Below are positions 31,685-40,022 of a DNA stretch of 48,311 nucleotides, in pieces; the stretch's first letter is position 1, and every line of letters starts with the position of its first letter. The DNA comes from Nitrospinota bacterium (GTDB lineage Bacteria; Nitrospinota; Nitrospinia; Nitrospinales; VA-1). Below the pieces are notes generated by a model, which did not search any database, was not told the origin of the DNA, and was given only the letters and a program-made list of their open reading frames with translations. The stretch lies in NCBI GenBank assembly GCA_009873655.1, contig WAIB01000017.1, positions 1-48,311 on the forward strand, in the 5' to 3' direction. Made by a program: the position numbers and the translations under genes.

Positions 31685-31698
31685 CTGCCGGTAGGCAG
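31685..31698. repeat. Short palindrome CTGCCGGTAGGCAG
   Basis: An imperfect 14-bp palindrome (5-bp arms CTGCC/GGCAG around GGTA) lies in the gph-mpl gap. Similar GC-rich palindromes are common as scattered intergenic elements. It could act as a weak transcription stop for gph, but no T run follows. Confidence 0.35.
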
Positions 31699-31701
31699 CA
31701 G

Positions 31702-31730
31702 TTGACTTTATAGCAGGTAGTTCCTACAAT
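31702..31730 (+). promoter_or_regulatory. Sigma70-type promoter of mpl, predicted near-leaderless
   Basis: TTGACT (31702-31707), a 17-bp spacer and TACAAT (31725-31730) each match five of six consensus bases. The start site would fall near 31737, only about five bases before the mpl ATG at 31742, and no Shine-Dalgarno sequence is present. Confidence 0.6.
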
Positions 31731-31741
31731 GCCCCCTTCCT

Positions 31742-33145
31742 ATGGAACCCAAAGACATTAAAAACATTTATCTTATAGCAATTTGTGGTACCGGAATGGC
31801 CGCGCTGGCTGGATTGCTTAAAAAATCGGGGTATGAGGTAACCGGGTCCGATGCAAATATTTATCCTCCCATGAGCACCCTGTTGAAGGATGCGGGAATC
31901 GAAATTTTTCCTGGATACAAAAAGGAAAATATTTCCAAGAATATCGACCTCGTCATTGTTGGTAATGCTGTTTCTAAAACCAATGAAGAAGTGCAGGCGG
32001 TTTTAGAAGCAGGTATCCCCTACACCTCTTTTCCCTCCGCCCTTTCCAGGTTCTTTCTGGAAGGCAGGAAATCCCTTGTGGTGACAGGCACCCATGGAAA
32101 GACCACAACGACCTCGTTATTGAGCTGGGTTCTTGAGTCGGCCCAAAGGAAGCCGGGGTTCATGGTTGGAGGTTGGTTGAAAAATTTTGATACCAATCAC
32201 CAGGTCCCCCGGGGTGAATATTTTGTAACGGAAGGAGATGAATATGACAGCGCATTTTTTGATAAGGGACCTAAATTCCTTCACTACAGGCCGGATGCCT
32301 CAATTTTGACGAGCATTGAATTCGATCACGCGGATATTTTCAGCGACCTGGACCAGATTAAAAAGGTTTTTCGAGATTATGTTGGGCTCATCAAGCCAGA
32401 AGGGGTTATTCTGGTTAAATCAGATGACCTGAATATTCGGGAAGTGATTGAATCGGCTTCATGCAAGGTAGAAACCTATGGGTTCCAAGAAGGGGCGGAT
32501 TGGCAGATTACAAGTTATCGATTTGAAAGTGGATTCGGCCATTTTTCTCTGTCACATAAAAATCAACACCGGGGTGATTTCCAATTGGCCATGATGGGTC
32601 GGCATAACGTGGAAAATGCGGCTGCCGTGGCGGGGCTTTGTTTCAGTCTGGGTTTGACCAAAGATGAAATTTATAAAGGGTTCCAAACCTTCAAGGGAAT
32701 TAAAAGAAGGCAGGAAATTGCAGGTGAGAAAAAGGGGATTGTCGTTATAGACGATTTTGCCCATCATCCCACCGCAATAGATTTAACCATTGATGCGGTT
32801 AAAAAGGCCTACCCCAATCAAAGGGTTTGGGCGGTTTTTGAACCCAGGTCGGCGACCTCGCGCAGAAAAGTGTTTGAGGAGGCCTTCCCGAAAAGCTTTT
32901 TAAAGGCCGATCGAGTTGTTTTTGCAGGATTGTTTGCACCTGAAAAGATAAAGGAAGAAGAACGTCTCAATGTGGAAGGCGTTACCGCCTCCATCCGGGA
33001 ATCAGGAGGAATAGCCGACTATATTCCCCAGGTAAATGATATAGTAGATTTTATAATCAAAAATTCAACCTCCGGCGATGTGATTCTCATTATGTCCTCC
33101 GGGGGTTTTGGTGGAATCCACCAAAAGATTTTAGAAGGGTTATAG
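31742..33145 (+). CDS. mpl: UDP-MurNAc:tripeptide ligase (murein peptide ligase)
   Basis: A 467-residue Mur-ligase-family enzyme that reattaches recycled L-Ala-gamma-D-Glu-meso-DAP to UDP-MurNAc. The Rossmann N-domain has ICGTGMAALAGLLK and VTGSDANIYPPMST, the latter (YPPMS) being the Mpl hallmark that separates it from MurC. The ATP loop is GTHGKTTT (116-123). The central domain has EGDEYDSAFFDKGPKF, again Mpl-type. The C-terminal domain has DDFAHHPTAI and EPRSATSRR. It opens a likely operon with the next genes. Confidence 0.95.
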   Translation: MEPKDIKNIYLIAICGTGMAALAGLLKKSGYEVTGSDANIYPPMSTLLKDAGIEIFPGYKKENISKNIDLVIVGNAVSKTNEEVQAVLEAGIPYTSFPSALSRFFLEGRKSLVVTGTHGKTTTTSLLSWVLESAQRKPGFMVGGWLKNFDTNHQVPRGEYFVTEGDEYDSAFFDKGPKFLHYRPDASILTSIEFDHADIFSDLDQIKKVFRDYVGLIKPEGVILVKSDDLNIREVIESASCKVETYGFQEGADWQITSYRFESGFGHFSLSHKNQHRGDFQLAMMGRHNVENAAAVAGLCFSLGLTKDEIYKGFQTFKGIKRRQEIAGEKKGIVVIDDFAHHPTAIDLTIDAVKKAYPNQRVWAVFEPRSATSRRKVFEEAFPKSFLKADRVVFAGLFAPEKIKEEERLNVEGVTASIRESGGIADYIPQVNDIVDFIIKNSTSGDVILIMSSGGFGGIHQKILEGL

Positions 33146-33168
33146 ATTTTTTCCTGAATCTTCAATAT

Positions 33169-34296
33169 ATGGATAAAAAATATTTCGGACAAATAAAACT
33201 GGGGCTTATTCAAAGGGGCCTGACTATTCCCAACCTGGTGCAGGGGCTTGCGGAAGTTTCGCAGGGACTTTGCTCTGCAGAACCGGGCCAGGAGATAACC
33301 CTGGCCCTGGCCGAAGATTTCATAGTCAAGACCACACTGAATCCCACTGACAAAGAAGGCCCCAAACTGATATCCCGGCAGGACCGGTTACGGTTATTTA
33401 TGGAAGAGGGTGAAACGGATGTGAATATTATTCCTGTACCGGAATTCCTCAAGCAGCAGTTAAAAAAGCGCACCCCGGTTTCAGAAAATATTTGTCTCGA
33501 TGGTTATTGCTTTAATGTTTTTCTACGTGCGATCGGAAAGGGAAAAAAATTGAGCATGCCTGTCGAAGCCATCCTTTCCGTTATACAGGCGGCCTTCGAA
33601 GAAGGGGCCGCAGACCTGGTCCAATTGAATATGGATTACAGCAATGAAGATGACAGGGGTTTTCAGAGGCTGGCTCCATTGGTGGAAGCCATCAAAAAGC
33701 GGTTTAATACATTCGTAGCCTTGAAAGGGTTTCCACCATTGGATAAAAACACCATCGACCATGTTTATGCCTCCGGGTTCGATATTGTTAATTTTCCTCT
33801 CGGAGGATTTTATGGAACGGTTAAATCAAAAAAAATCATGGGTGCGGAAAAAATCTATGAGGCTTTGGAGTATGCATCGAGTGTTTTCTCCCCGGGAACC
33901 GTTTGGACCGACCTGATTATAAGCCCGGGGTCCCAGGACAGGTTTAAAGAGGGAATTAACCGTTTGACCGATTCGGGAATTATTCCGCTGATTCTTTTGC
34001 AACGAGATAGTAAAACGGAGACTCCCAGCTACCGGGACCTGGTAGAGCTGGCAGAGCAGATGGATCAGGCGGTTCAACGGAATAGCCTTCCTCTTAAATG
34101 GTTGTATCCTGCCTGCCGGTTTTTAAGTCCTCTGGACACCCGCTTTTTTACTGAAGACCCCTTGAAGGCAAGGTTGGCGGTGACGCCGGTTTATCGTTCC
34201 GGTCTTGGTAAAAGAACTTCTGCAGGATTCGCGGCGATACGGCGAAAACTTCGTATTCGCAATGTGAGTGATTCCTTTGAATCTGCCGGCTTATAA
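33169..34296 (+). CDS. Radical-SAM-like TIM-barrel protein without the CxxxCxxC cluster
   Basis: A 375-residue protein. The middle (about 125-290) has the alternating strand-helix pattern of a radical SAM barrel, with segments like VALKGFPPLDKNTIDHVYASGFDIVNFPL and LEYASSVFSPGTVWTDLIISPG, which resemble the second half of HmdB/biotin-synthase-type enzymes. Where the cluster loop should be there is only ICLDGYC (C109, C114), so a [4Fe-4S]-SAM site cannot form as usual. A C-terminal Arg-rich tail (GKRTSAGFAAIRRKLRIR) follows. It lies 23 bp after mpl and just before a true radical SAM gene. It may be a scaffold or partner; this is my inference from fold pattern only. Confidence 0.65.
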   Translation: MDKKYFGQIKLGLIQRGLTIPNLVQGLAEVSQGLCSAEPGQEITLALAEDFIVKTTLNPTDKEGPKLISRQDRLRLFMEEGETDVNIIPVPEFLKQQLKKRTPVSENICLDGYCFNVFLRAIGKGKKLSMPVEAILSVIQAAFEEGAADLVQLNMDYSNEDDRGFQRLAPLVEAIKKRFNTFVALKGFPPLDKNTIDHVYASGFDIVNFPLGGFYGTVKSKKIMGAEKIYEALEYASSVFSPGTVWTDLIISPGSQDRFKEGINRLTDSGIIPLILLQRDSKTETPSYRDLVELAEQMDQAVQRNSLPLKWLYPACRFLSPLDTRFFTEDPLKARLAVTPVYRSGLGKRTSAGFAAIRRKLRIRNVSDSFESAGL

Positions 34297-34401
34297 CTCA
34301 AAAGAAGATGAAAGGAAGGATGACTCAAGGCGACCAAACTTCAGATAATTGAAAGTCAGTTTTTGCTGGTGCAACAAAAGGCCCTTTGTTAGGCTGTGAA
34401 T

Positions 34402-35292
34402 ATGGATGATAAAGCGAAAACCCAGGAAAATATTCCGGAGGTCCCACTTAAAGAACTGGAAACTTTATGGCTCCAGGTGGGGGGTACGCTTTGCAACCTT
34501 GAGTGCACTCATTGTTTTATCAGTTGCGGGCCGAAAAATGACACCATTCCCATGATGACTCTCGCTCAGGTAAAAGAAAGGCTAAGGGAAGCAGGCGAAC
34601 TGGGAGTTAAGGATTACTATATTACAGGGGGTGAGGTTTTTATTAATCCGGAAATTTTTGAAATCCTGGAAGCGATTTTGAGTTATGGTCCGCTGGATGT
34701 GCTCACGAATGGAACCCAGATAACCCCGGAAAAAGCGAAAAGGCTTGGAGCCATTCAGGATGGCTCAAGACATCCTTTGCGGTTTAGGGTCAGCATGGAA
34801 CATTTTGAAGAATCCAAAAACGATCAAATCAGGGGTGAAAATTCTTACTGGAAGGCGATAGCGGGTATTGTCTGTCTTGCTGAAGCGGGATTTTCTCCCA
34901 TCCTGACGGTGACGCGAACCTGGGAAGAGGAACTTGATTTGGAAATGGAATCGCAGTTCATAGAATTTCTAAAGAGAAATGGAGTGGCGCAACCTCAGAT
35001 AAAAATTCTTCCCGGATTCCTGTTGGGCCAGTTAGCCGAAAATGAAAGAAATTATACACAAGAAGAATTTGTAACAGATAAATGTTTCGAAAATTTTGAT
35101 ATCACCCAATTACAATGTGCATCTTCGCGAATGGCAACGGGCGATGGAGTTTATGTCTGCCCGATTTTGGTGGACAACCCTGCTGCCCGTATGGGTAATA
35201 CCATCAGCCAGACGATGCGGCCGTTTCCTTTAGCCCATTCAGCTTGTTACACGTGCCGGGTTACCGGAATGACCTGCAAATCCACCCCTTAA
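34402..35292 (+). CDS. Radical SAM enzyme with C-terminal Cys-rich region
   Basis: I take ATG 34402 (296 residues), eight bases after AGG; a GTG two codons upstream is too close to it. The radical SAM loop is TLCNLECTHC (C31, C35, C38) with an additional Cys at 44, and the SAM-binding TGGEVF motif follows. The C-terminus has further cysteines (DKC, QCASS, YVCPI, ACYTC, MTCKS) in a SPASM-like arrangement able to hold one or two extra clusters. The substrate is unknown. No RiPP precursor is evident in the 105-bp gap upstream. A thioredoxin-fold gene starts 16 bp downstream. Confidence 0.88.
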   Translation: MDDKAKTQENIPEVPLKELETLWLQVGGTLCNLECTHCFISCGPKNDTIPMMTLAQVKERLREAGELGVKDYYITGGEVFINPEIFEILEAILSYGPLDVLTNGTQITPEKAKRLGAIQDGSRHPLRFRVSMEHFEESKNDQIRGENSYWKAIAGIVCLAEAGFSPILTVTRTWEEELDLEMESQFIEFLKRNGVAQPQIKILPGFLLGQLAENERNYTQEEFVTDKCFENFDITQLQCASSRMATGDGVYVCPILVDNPAARMGNTISQTMRPFPLAHSACYTCRVTGMTCKSTP

Positions 35293-35308
35293 ATCAGAAG
35301 GTAGAAAA

Positions 35309-35863
35309 ATGCCCTTATTACATTCCACGATGGTTCCATTGGGAACCAAGGCGATTGATTTCAGTTTGCCGGGGGTTGATGGAAGGGAATATTCCCTGGC
35401 CAGCTTTTCGAAGGATCCGGTACTGGTAATTATTTTCATGTGCAACCATTGCCCTTATGTAAAGGCAGTTATTCAACGCCTCATTGACCTGCAATCCGGG
35501 TTTTCAGGGCAGGGAGTCCGGCTGGTTGGCATCAACTGCAACGATGCGGAAAAATATCCCGACGATTCATTTGAAAATATGAAAAGCGGATCAAAGGAAT
35601 GGGGAATGAACTTTCCATATTTGTTCGATGAGTCCCAGGAGATTGCCAAAAAATATGACGCCGTTTGCACACCGGATATTTATGTTTATGGAGAAGAAAG
35701 AAAATTACTTTATCGCGGAAGAATCGATGATAACTGGGAAAAACCTGAACAGGTCACCCGGAGAGATTTAAAACAGGCAATCGACCATATTCTTGCAGGG
35801 AAAGACGTTCCGGGGGAGCAAATCCCATCCATGGGGTGCTCCATAAAGTGGAAAGTATCTTAG
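35309..35863 (+). CDS. Thioredoxin-fold (AhpC/TSA-like) redox protein
   Basis: A 184-residue redoxin. The active site is MCNHCPYV with C45 and C48, an atypical CNHC instead of the thioredoxin CGPC. The rest (LGTKAIDFSLPGVDGREYSL, VGINCNDAEKYPDDS, PYLFDESQEIAKKYDAVCTPDIYVY with cis-Pro, GRIDDNW) fits the common bacterial 'thioredoxin family protein' near peroxiredoxins. There is no signal peptide, so it is cytoplasmic. AGAAGG precedes the ATG. Its place between a radical SAM enzyme and UPF0182 hints that it might reduce the radical SAM product or a partner. Confidence 0.9.
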   Translation: MPLLHSTMVPLGTKAIDFSLPGVDGREYSLASFSKDPVLVIIFMCNHCPYVKAVIQRLIDLQSGFSGQGVRLVGINCNDAEKYPDDSFENMKSGSKEWGMNFPYLFDESQEIAKKYDAVCTPDIYVYGEERKLLYRGRIDDNWEKPEQVTRRDLKQAIDHILAGKDVPGEQIPSMGCSIKWKVS

Positions 35864-35871
35864 GATAATTT

Positions 35872-38616
35872 ATGGAAGCCTTTAAAAAATGGTTGTTCAT
35901 TCTTGCGGCGGTAATTTTTGTCGGCTCTATGTTTGCCGACAAAATCCTTTCTTTTTATATTGATTGGCTTTGGTTCAAGAACCACGGCATAGCTTCCGTA
36001 CTTTGGACCGTTTTGATCTCGCAATTCGGTTTGGGGTTCCTCGTTGGTGTTATATTTTTTACAGTTACATACGGTTTTCTGATAAGCGTTTACAGAAAAA
36101 CATCGCATCTTCCCATATTGCTGTCAGATCAGGTCCGGCGGGAAATTCCTTTATTGGACCTCCTTGCGGAAAACCTCAAGGTCCTCATTGTAGCGGCTCC
36201 TTTGGTTTTGGCGGTAATGACAGGCCTGGTAATGTCGCAACAATGGGAGATCGTCCTTCAATATCTCAATGCTTCCTCTTTTAATCAAGCCGACCCTGTT
36301 TTTGGTAAAGACGCAGGCTTCTATGTTTTTACCCTTCCCTTCTGGTTAATGGTTAAATCACTGGTCTGGGAAACCATGATCGTGATTTCCATTGGAGTGG
36401 GCCTGATTTATTTTTTCAAGCGTTTCGTTTATGTCAGTCCTACCGGAGTTGTTCTTCTCCCGGAAGCAAGAAGAACCCTTTCCGTATTGGCCGGATGTTT
36501 TTTTCTTCTTTTTGCCTGTGAATTTTATTTCCAACGCTATGAATTGTTAACCAGGGGAAACGAATTGATTTCAGGAATCGGATTTGCCGATGATTATGGC
36601 TCAATCCCTATTCTTTACATCTTGATCCTGGTTTCCCTGGTTGGGGCAGCGTTTTCTTTTTTTGGTCTCCTTCGTCCGGGAATGAAGAAAATTTTCCTAT
36701 CGGCAATTGCTTTAGCGCTGGTCTATTTTGCAGGAAATATTTATCCGAAGATACTGCAGAAATTTGTTGTCGCCCCAAATGAGCTGATTAAAGAAGCTCC
36801 TTATATAGAACGTACCATTTCCGGTACTTTAAGTGCTTATGGGTTGGGGAATACAAAAACCCACGGAATTTCAGGCTCCGAATCTTTAACCGCCGAAAAC
36901 ATAAGAAAGAACAACGCCACAATAGAAAATATTCGACTGTGGGACCAGGAACCCCTGTTAGACACACTTGGGCAGATTCAAGAAATACGCACCTACTACC
37001 AGTTTCAATCGGTTGATAACGACCGTTATCACATCAATGGAAAATATCGGCAGACTCTGTTGTCCCCCAGGGAGTTGTTGTCATCCAACCTGCCCAATCG
37101 AACCTGGATAAATGAACATCTGACTTTTACCCATGGTTACGGTGTTTCCCTGAGCCCTGTAAACCAGGTGAGCCCCGAGGGGTTGCCGGTATTATTCATT
37201 AAAGACATTCCTCCACAGTCCAATATGGATTTGAAGGTCAAGCAGCCGGAAATTTATTTTGGTGAGCTCGCAAATGACCATGTTTTTGTAAATACAGGAA
37301 CGAAGGAGTTCGATTATCCGGAGGGAGAAAAAAATGTTTATAAAAACTACGAAGGGAAGGGTGGGTTCCCCGTCGGGTCTTTTATTAAAAAGGTGATCCT
37401 GGCTGCACGGTTTAAAACTTTGAAAATTTTGTTTTCAGACGATATTGAAAACGAAAGCCGAGTCTTGATGTACCGGAATATAACCGAGCGGGTTCAGAAA
37501 GTCGCGCCTTTCCTCAAGTTGGACAATGACCCTTACCTCGTTATATCAGAAGGCCGTTTGATCTGGCTGTATGATGCCTATACGGTGAGCAACCGATATC
37601 CTTATTCCCAGCAAATTCCCCGATTCGGGAACTATGTCAGGAACTCGGTCAAAATTTCTATTGATGCATATGACGGGTCTATGAGTTTTTATATCGCCGA
37701 TCATTCCGACCCCATTATAAAAACGTATCAGAATATTTTTCCTGATCTTTTCAGGGATTTAGCTGAAATGCCGGAAGATTTGCGAAACCATATTCGCTAT
37801 CCCTCAGACTTGTTCAGGATACAGACTTTTATTTATGCGACGTACCATATGAAGCGTCCCCAGGTTTTTTACAATAAAGAAGACCAGTGGGAGATTCCTG
37901 AAATAGATGGTCGGATTATGGAGCCTTATTACACGATAATGAAGCTTCCCGGAGAGGTGAAGGAAGAATACATCTTGATGGTTCCCTACACACCAAGGGG
38001 TAAGAGCAATCTGTCAGCATGGATGGTGGCTCGAAGTGACGGGGAGAATTATGGGAAACTCGACGTTTATATGTTCCCGAAACAAAAGCTGGTCTATGGT
38101 CCCAGTCAAATTGTCGCGCGTATAAATCAAGACGCGGAAATTTCACGCCAGATTTCTTTGTGGGATCAACGCGGTTCAAGTGTTATTCAAGGGACCTTGC
38201 TCGTAATACCCATTGAAGAGTCTTTGGTTTATATCCGGCCTTTATATTTGAAGGCCGATGCAGGAAAAATTCCGGAGTTGAAAAGGGTCATCGTGGGATA
38301 TGAAGATAATATTGCCATGGAACGTACTCTGGATGGAGCCTTAAAGAAAATTTTCCCCGGCCTGTCGGGCATTTCTCCAAGCATTGCGGGACCCCCTGTG
38401 AGTACCCGTCCTGAGGTTTCCAAAAAAGAACAGAGAAACCTGATTTTTAGCAGGACTGATTATGACAAGATTCAAAAACTTTACAAAAAAGTTTTAGAGT
38501 CTCAAGACAAACTGGATCAGTCTTTAAATCAGTATAAAAATGAATTGAAAGCCCTGGGAGAGGTTTTGCAGGAAACCCCTGTCACCCTTGAACCATTAAA
38601 GCAAGCGGAAAATTAA
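35872..38616 (+). CDS. UPF0182-family large membrane protein
   Basis: A 914-residue protein of the UPF0182 (COG1615) family of unknown function. The N-terminal third has about seven transmembrane helices (WLFILAAVIFVGS, WTVLISQFGLGFLVGVIFF, and others), followed by a large soluble domain with family segments such as WDQEPLLDTLGQIQEIRTYYQF and HLTFTHGYGVSLSPVN. It ends with a coiled-coil stretch (KIQKLYKKVLESQDKLDQSL). AGGA lies upstream of the ATG, 8 bp after the thioredoxin-fold gene, so it belongs to the same transcript. Its stop lies 2 bp from the convergent purF stop. Confidence 0.92.
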   Translation: MEAFKKWLFILAAVIFVGSMFADKILSFYIDWLWFKNHGIASVLWTVLISQFGLGFLVGVIFFTVTYGFLISVYRKTSHLPILLSDQVRREIPLLDLLAENLKVLIVAAPLVLAVMTGLVMSQQWEIVLQYLNASSFNQADPVFGKDAGFYVFTLPFWLMVKSLVWETMIVISIGVGLIYFFKRFVYVSPTGVVLLPEARRTLSVLAGCFFLLFACEFYFQRYELLTRGNELISGIGFADDYGSIPILYILILVSLVGAAFSFFGLLRPGMKKIFLSAIALALVYFAGNIYPKILQKFVVAPNELIKEAPYIERTISGTLSAYGLGNTKTHGISGSESLTAENIRKNNATIENIRLWDQEPLLDTLGQIQEIRTYYQFQSVDNDRYHINGKYRQTLLSPRELLSSNLPNRTWINEHLTFTHGYGVSLSPVNQVSPEGLPVLFIKDIPPQSNMDLKVKQPEIYFGELANDHVFVNTGTKEFDYPEGEKNVYKNYEGKGGFPVGSFIKKVILAARFKTLKILFSDDIENESRVLMYRNITERVQKVAPFLKLDNDPYLVISEGRLIWLYDAYTVSNRYPYSQQIPRFGNYVRNSVKISIDAYDGSMSFYIADHSDPIIKTYQNIFPDLFRDLAEMPEDLRNHIRYPSDLFRIQTFIYATYHMKRPQVFYNKEDQWEIPEIDGRIMEPYYTIMKLPGEVKEEYILMVPYTPRGKSNLSAWMVARSDGENYGKLDVYMFPKQKLVYGPSQIVARINQDAEISRQISLWDQRGSSVIQGTLLVIPIEESLVYIRPLYLKADAGKIPELKRVIVGYEDNIAMERTLDGALKKIFPGLSGISPSIAGPPVSTRPEVSKKEQRNLIFSRTDYDKIQKLYKKVLESQDKLDQSLNQYKNELKALGEVLQETPVTLEPLKQAEN

Positions 38617-38618
38617 GA

Positions 38619-40022
38619 TTATTCTGAGAAAAGGTCTAACTGCTCGGGGGAGGCAATATGGTCTGTTACAGGCACAGGGTAGTTCCCATCGAAGCATGCG
38701 GAGCAGAATTTATTCTTTCCATTCTGTAGAACTTCCAGCATTTTTGTGATGCTCAGATATTGAAGGGAATTTGCGCCAAGATATTTTCGCGTTTCTTCCA
38801 GAGAATGGGTATGGGCTATCAACTCTTCTTTGGTGGGAGTATCGATCCCGTAAAAGCAGGAATGTAATATAGGGGGTGCTGAAATTCTAAGGTGCACTTC
38901 TTTAGCTCCCGCTTCAAGGAGCATCTTTACTATTTTTCGACTGGTTGTTCCACGGACAATTGAATCATCGATGATAGCCAGCCGTTTCCCATCAATGAGT
39001 TTCTTTACGGCATTAAGCTTGAGTTTCACCCCGAAATTTCTAATTTGGGATTGGGGTTCAATGAAAGTCCGGCCGACATAATGATTGCGGATCAACCCCA
39101 TTTCAAAGGGAATGCCGCTTTCTTCCGCAAACCCCATTGCCGAGACCACTCCCGAGTCAGGAACGGGAACAACCAGGTCCACGTCCGCAGGGCTTTCCTG
39201 TGCCATTGCCCGGCCCATTTCCTTTCGGGCTGCGTAAACATGTTCACCGAATAAAAAACTGTCGGGCCGTGCGAAATAAATATGTTCAAAAACACAGTGT
39301 TTGGCTTCTACTTTATTAAAAGGGTAAAAGGATTGCAGCCCATTCTCATTTATGAGGATCAATTCGCCCGGTTCCACTTCGCGAATGAATTCCGCTTCAA
39401 TGAGGTCCATCACACAGGTTTCCGAGGCAACGATATAGGCGTCATCCAGCTTGCCCAGACACAGGGGCCTGAACCCGTGCGGATCACGGGCTGCAAGCAG
39501 TTCTTTTTCTGTCATCAGCACCAGTGAGTAAGCTCCGGTTACCTGACGCAGTGCTTCTGCGGCCTGATCAACAAAACTTTCACTTTTAGCTTGCGCCATA
39601 AGGTGAACGATAACTTCACTGTCATTGGTCGATTGGAAGATAGCCCCCTTGCTGCCCAATTCTTGTCGAATGGCTCCGGCATTGACTAAATTTCCGTTGT
39701 GGGCGAGGGCCAGGGAACCTGCGGCATAGTTGATCATGCAGGGTTGTGCATTTACCAGTTCGCTCTTCCCTGCTGTAGAATAACGGTTATGCCCGATTGC
39801 CAGTGGACCGGGCAGTTTAAGAAGTTTTCCGGGATCAAATATGTCAGCGACTAATCCCATTCCCAGTTCAAGATGCATTTTGGAATAGGTGCTGGCAACA
39901 ATGCCGGCGCTTTCCTGCCCGCGGTGCTGCAGAGCATAAAGCCCGAGATAAACCAGATTAGCTGCTTCCGGGTGGCCGTAAACCCCGACTACTCCACATT
40001 CTTCATGTAGTTTGTCCAGCAT
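38619..40022 (-). CDS. purF: Amidophosphoribosyltransferase
   Basis: The first committed enzyme of purine synthesis (PRPP plus Gln to phosphoribosylamine). The 467-residue protein has a glutaminase domain whose nucleophile Cys9 follows a short propeptide ([13 protein letters not shown]), then [12 protein letters not shown]. The PRTase loop is [15 protein letters not shown]. The presence of a propeptide and cysteines near the end ([10 protein letters not shown]) fits the Bacillus-type PurF with an Fe-S cluster. The start overlaps the purL end by 20 bp, so translation is coupled. It is the last gene of the pur operon. Confidence 0.96.
   Translation of the reverse strand: MLDKLHEECGVVGVYGHPEAANLVYLGLYALQHRGQESAGIVASTYSKMHLELGMGLVADIFDPGKLLKLPGPLAIGHNRYSTAGKSELVNAQPCMINYAAGSLALAHNGNLVNAGAIRQELGSKGAIFQSTNDSEVIVHLMAQAKSESFVDQAAEALRQVTGAYSLVLMTEKELLAARDPHGFRPLCLGKLDDAYIVASETCVMDLIEAEFIREVEPGELILINENGLQSFYPFNKVEAKHCVFEHIYFARPDSFLFGEHVYAARKEMGRAMAQESPADVDLVVPVPDSGVVSAMGFAEESGIPFEMGLIRNHYVGRTFIEPQSQIRNFGVKLKLNAVKKLIDGKRLAIIDDSIVRGTTSRKIVKMLLEAGAKEVHLRISAPPILHSCFYGIDTPTKEELIAHTHSLEETRKYLGANSLQYLSITKMLEVLQNGKNKFCSACFDGNYPVPVTDHIASPEQLDLFSE

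Noticed and set aside
33526-34296. Frameshift hiding a CxxxCxxC motif in the radical-SAM-like gene
   Set aside because: I read the other frames around C109-C114 and saw no cysteine cluster; the frame is uniform and protein-like throughout.
34308-34352. 14-codon mini-ORF just upstream of the radical SAM gene, possible RiPP precursor
   Set aside because: No Cys or repeated core, no leader-like features and no convincing ribosome site; too short to support.
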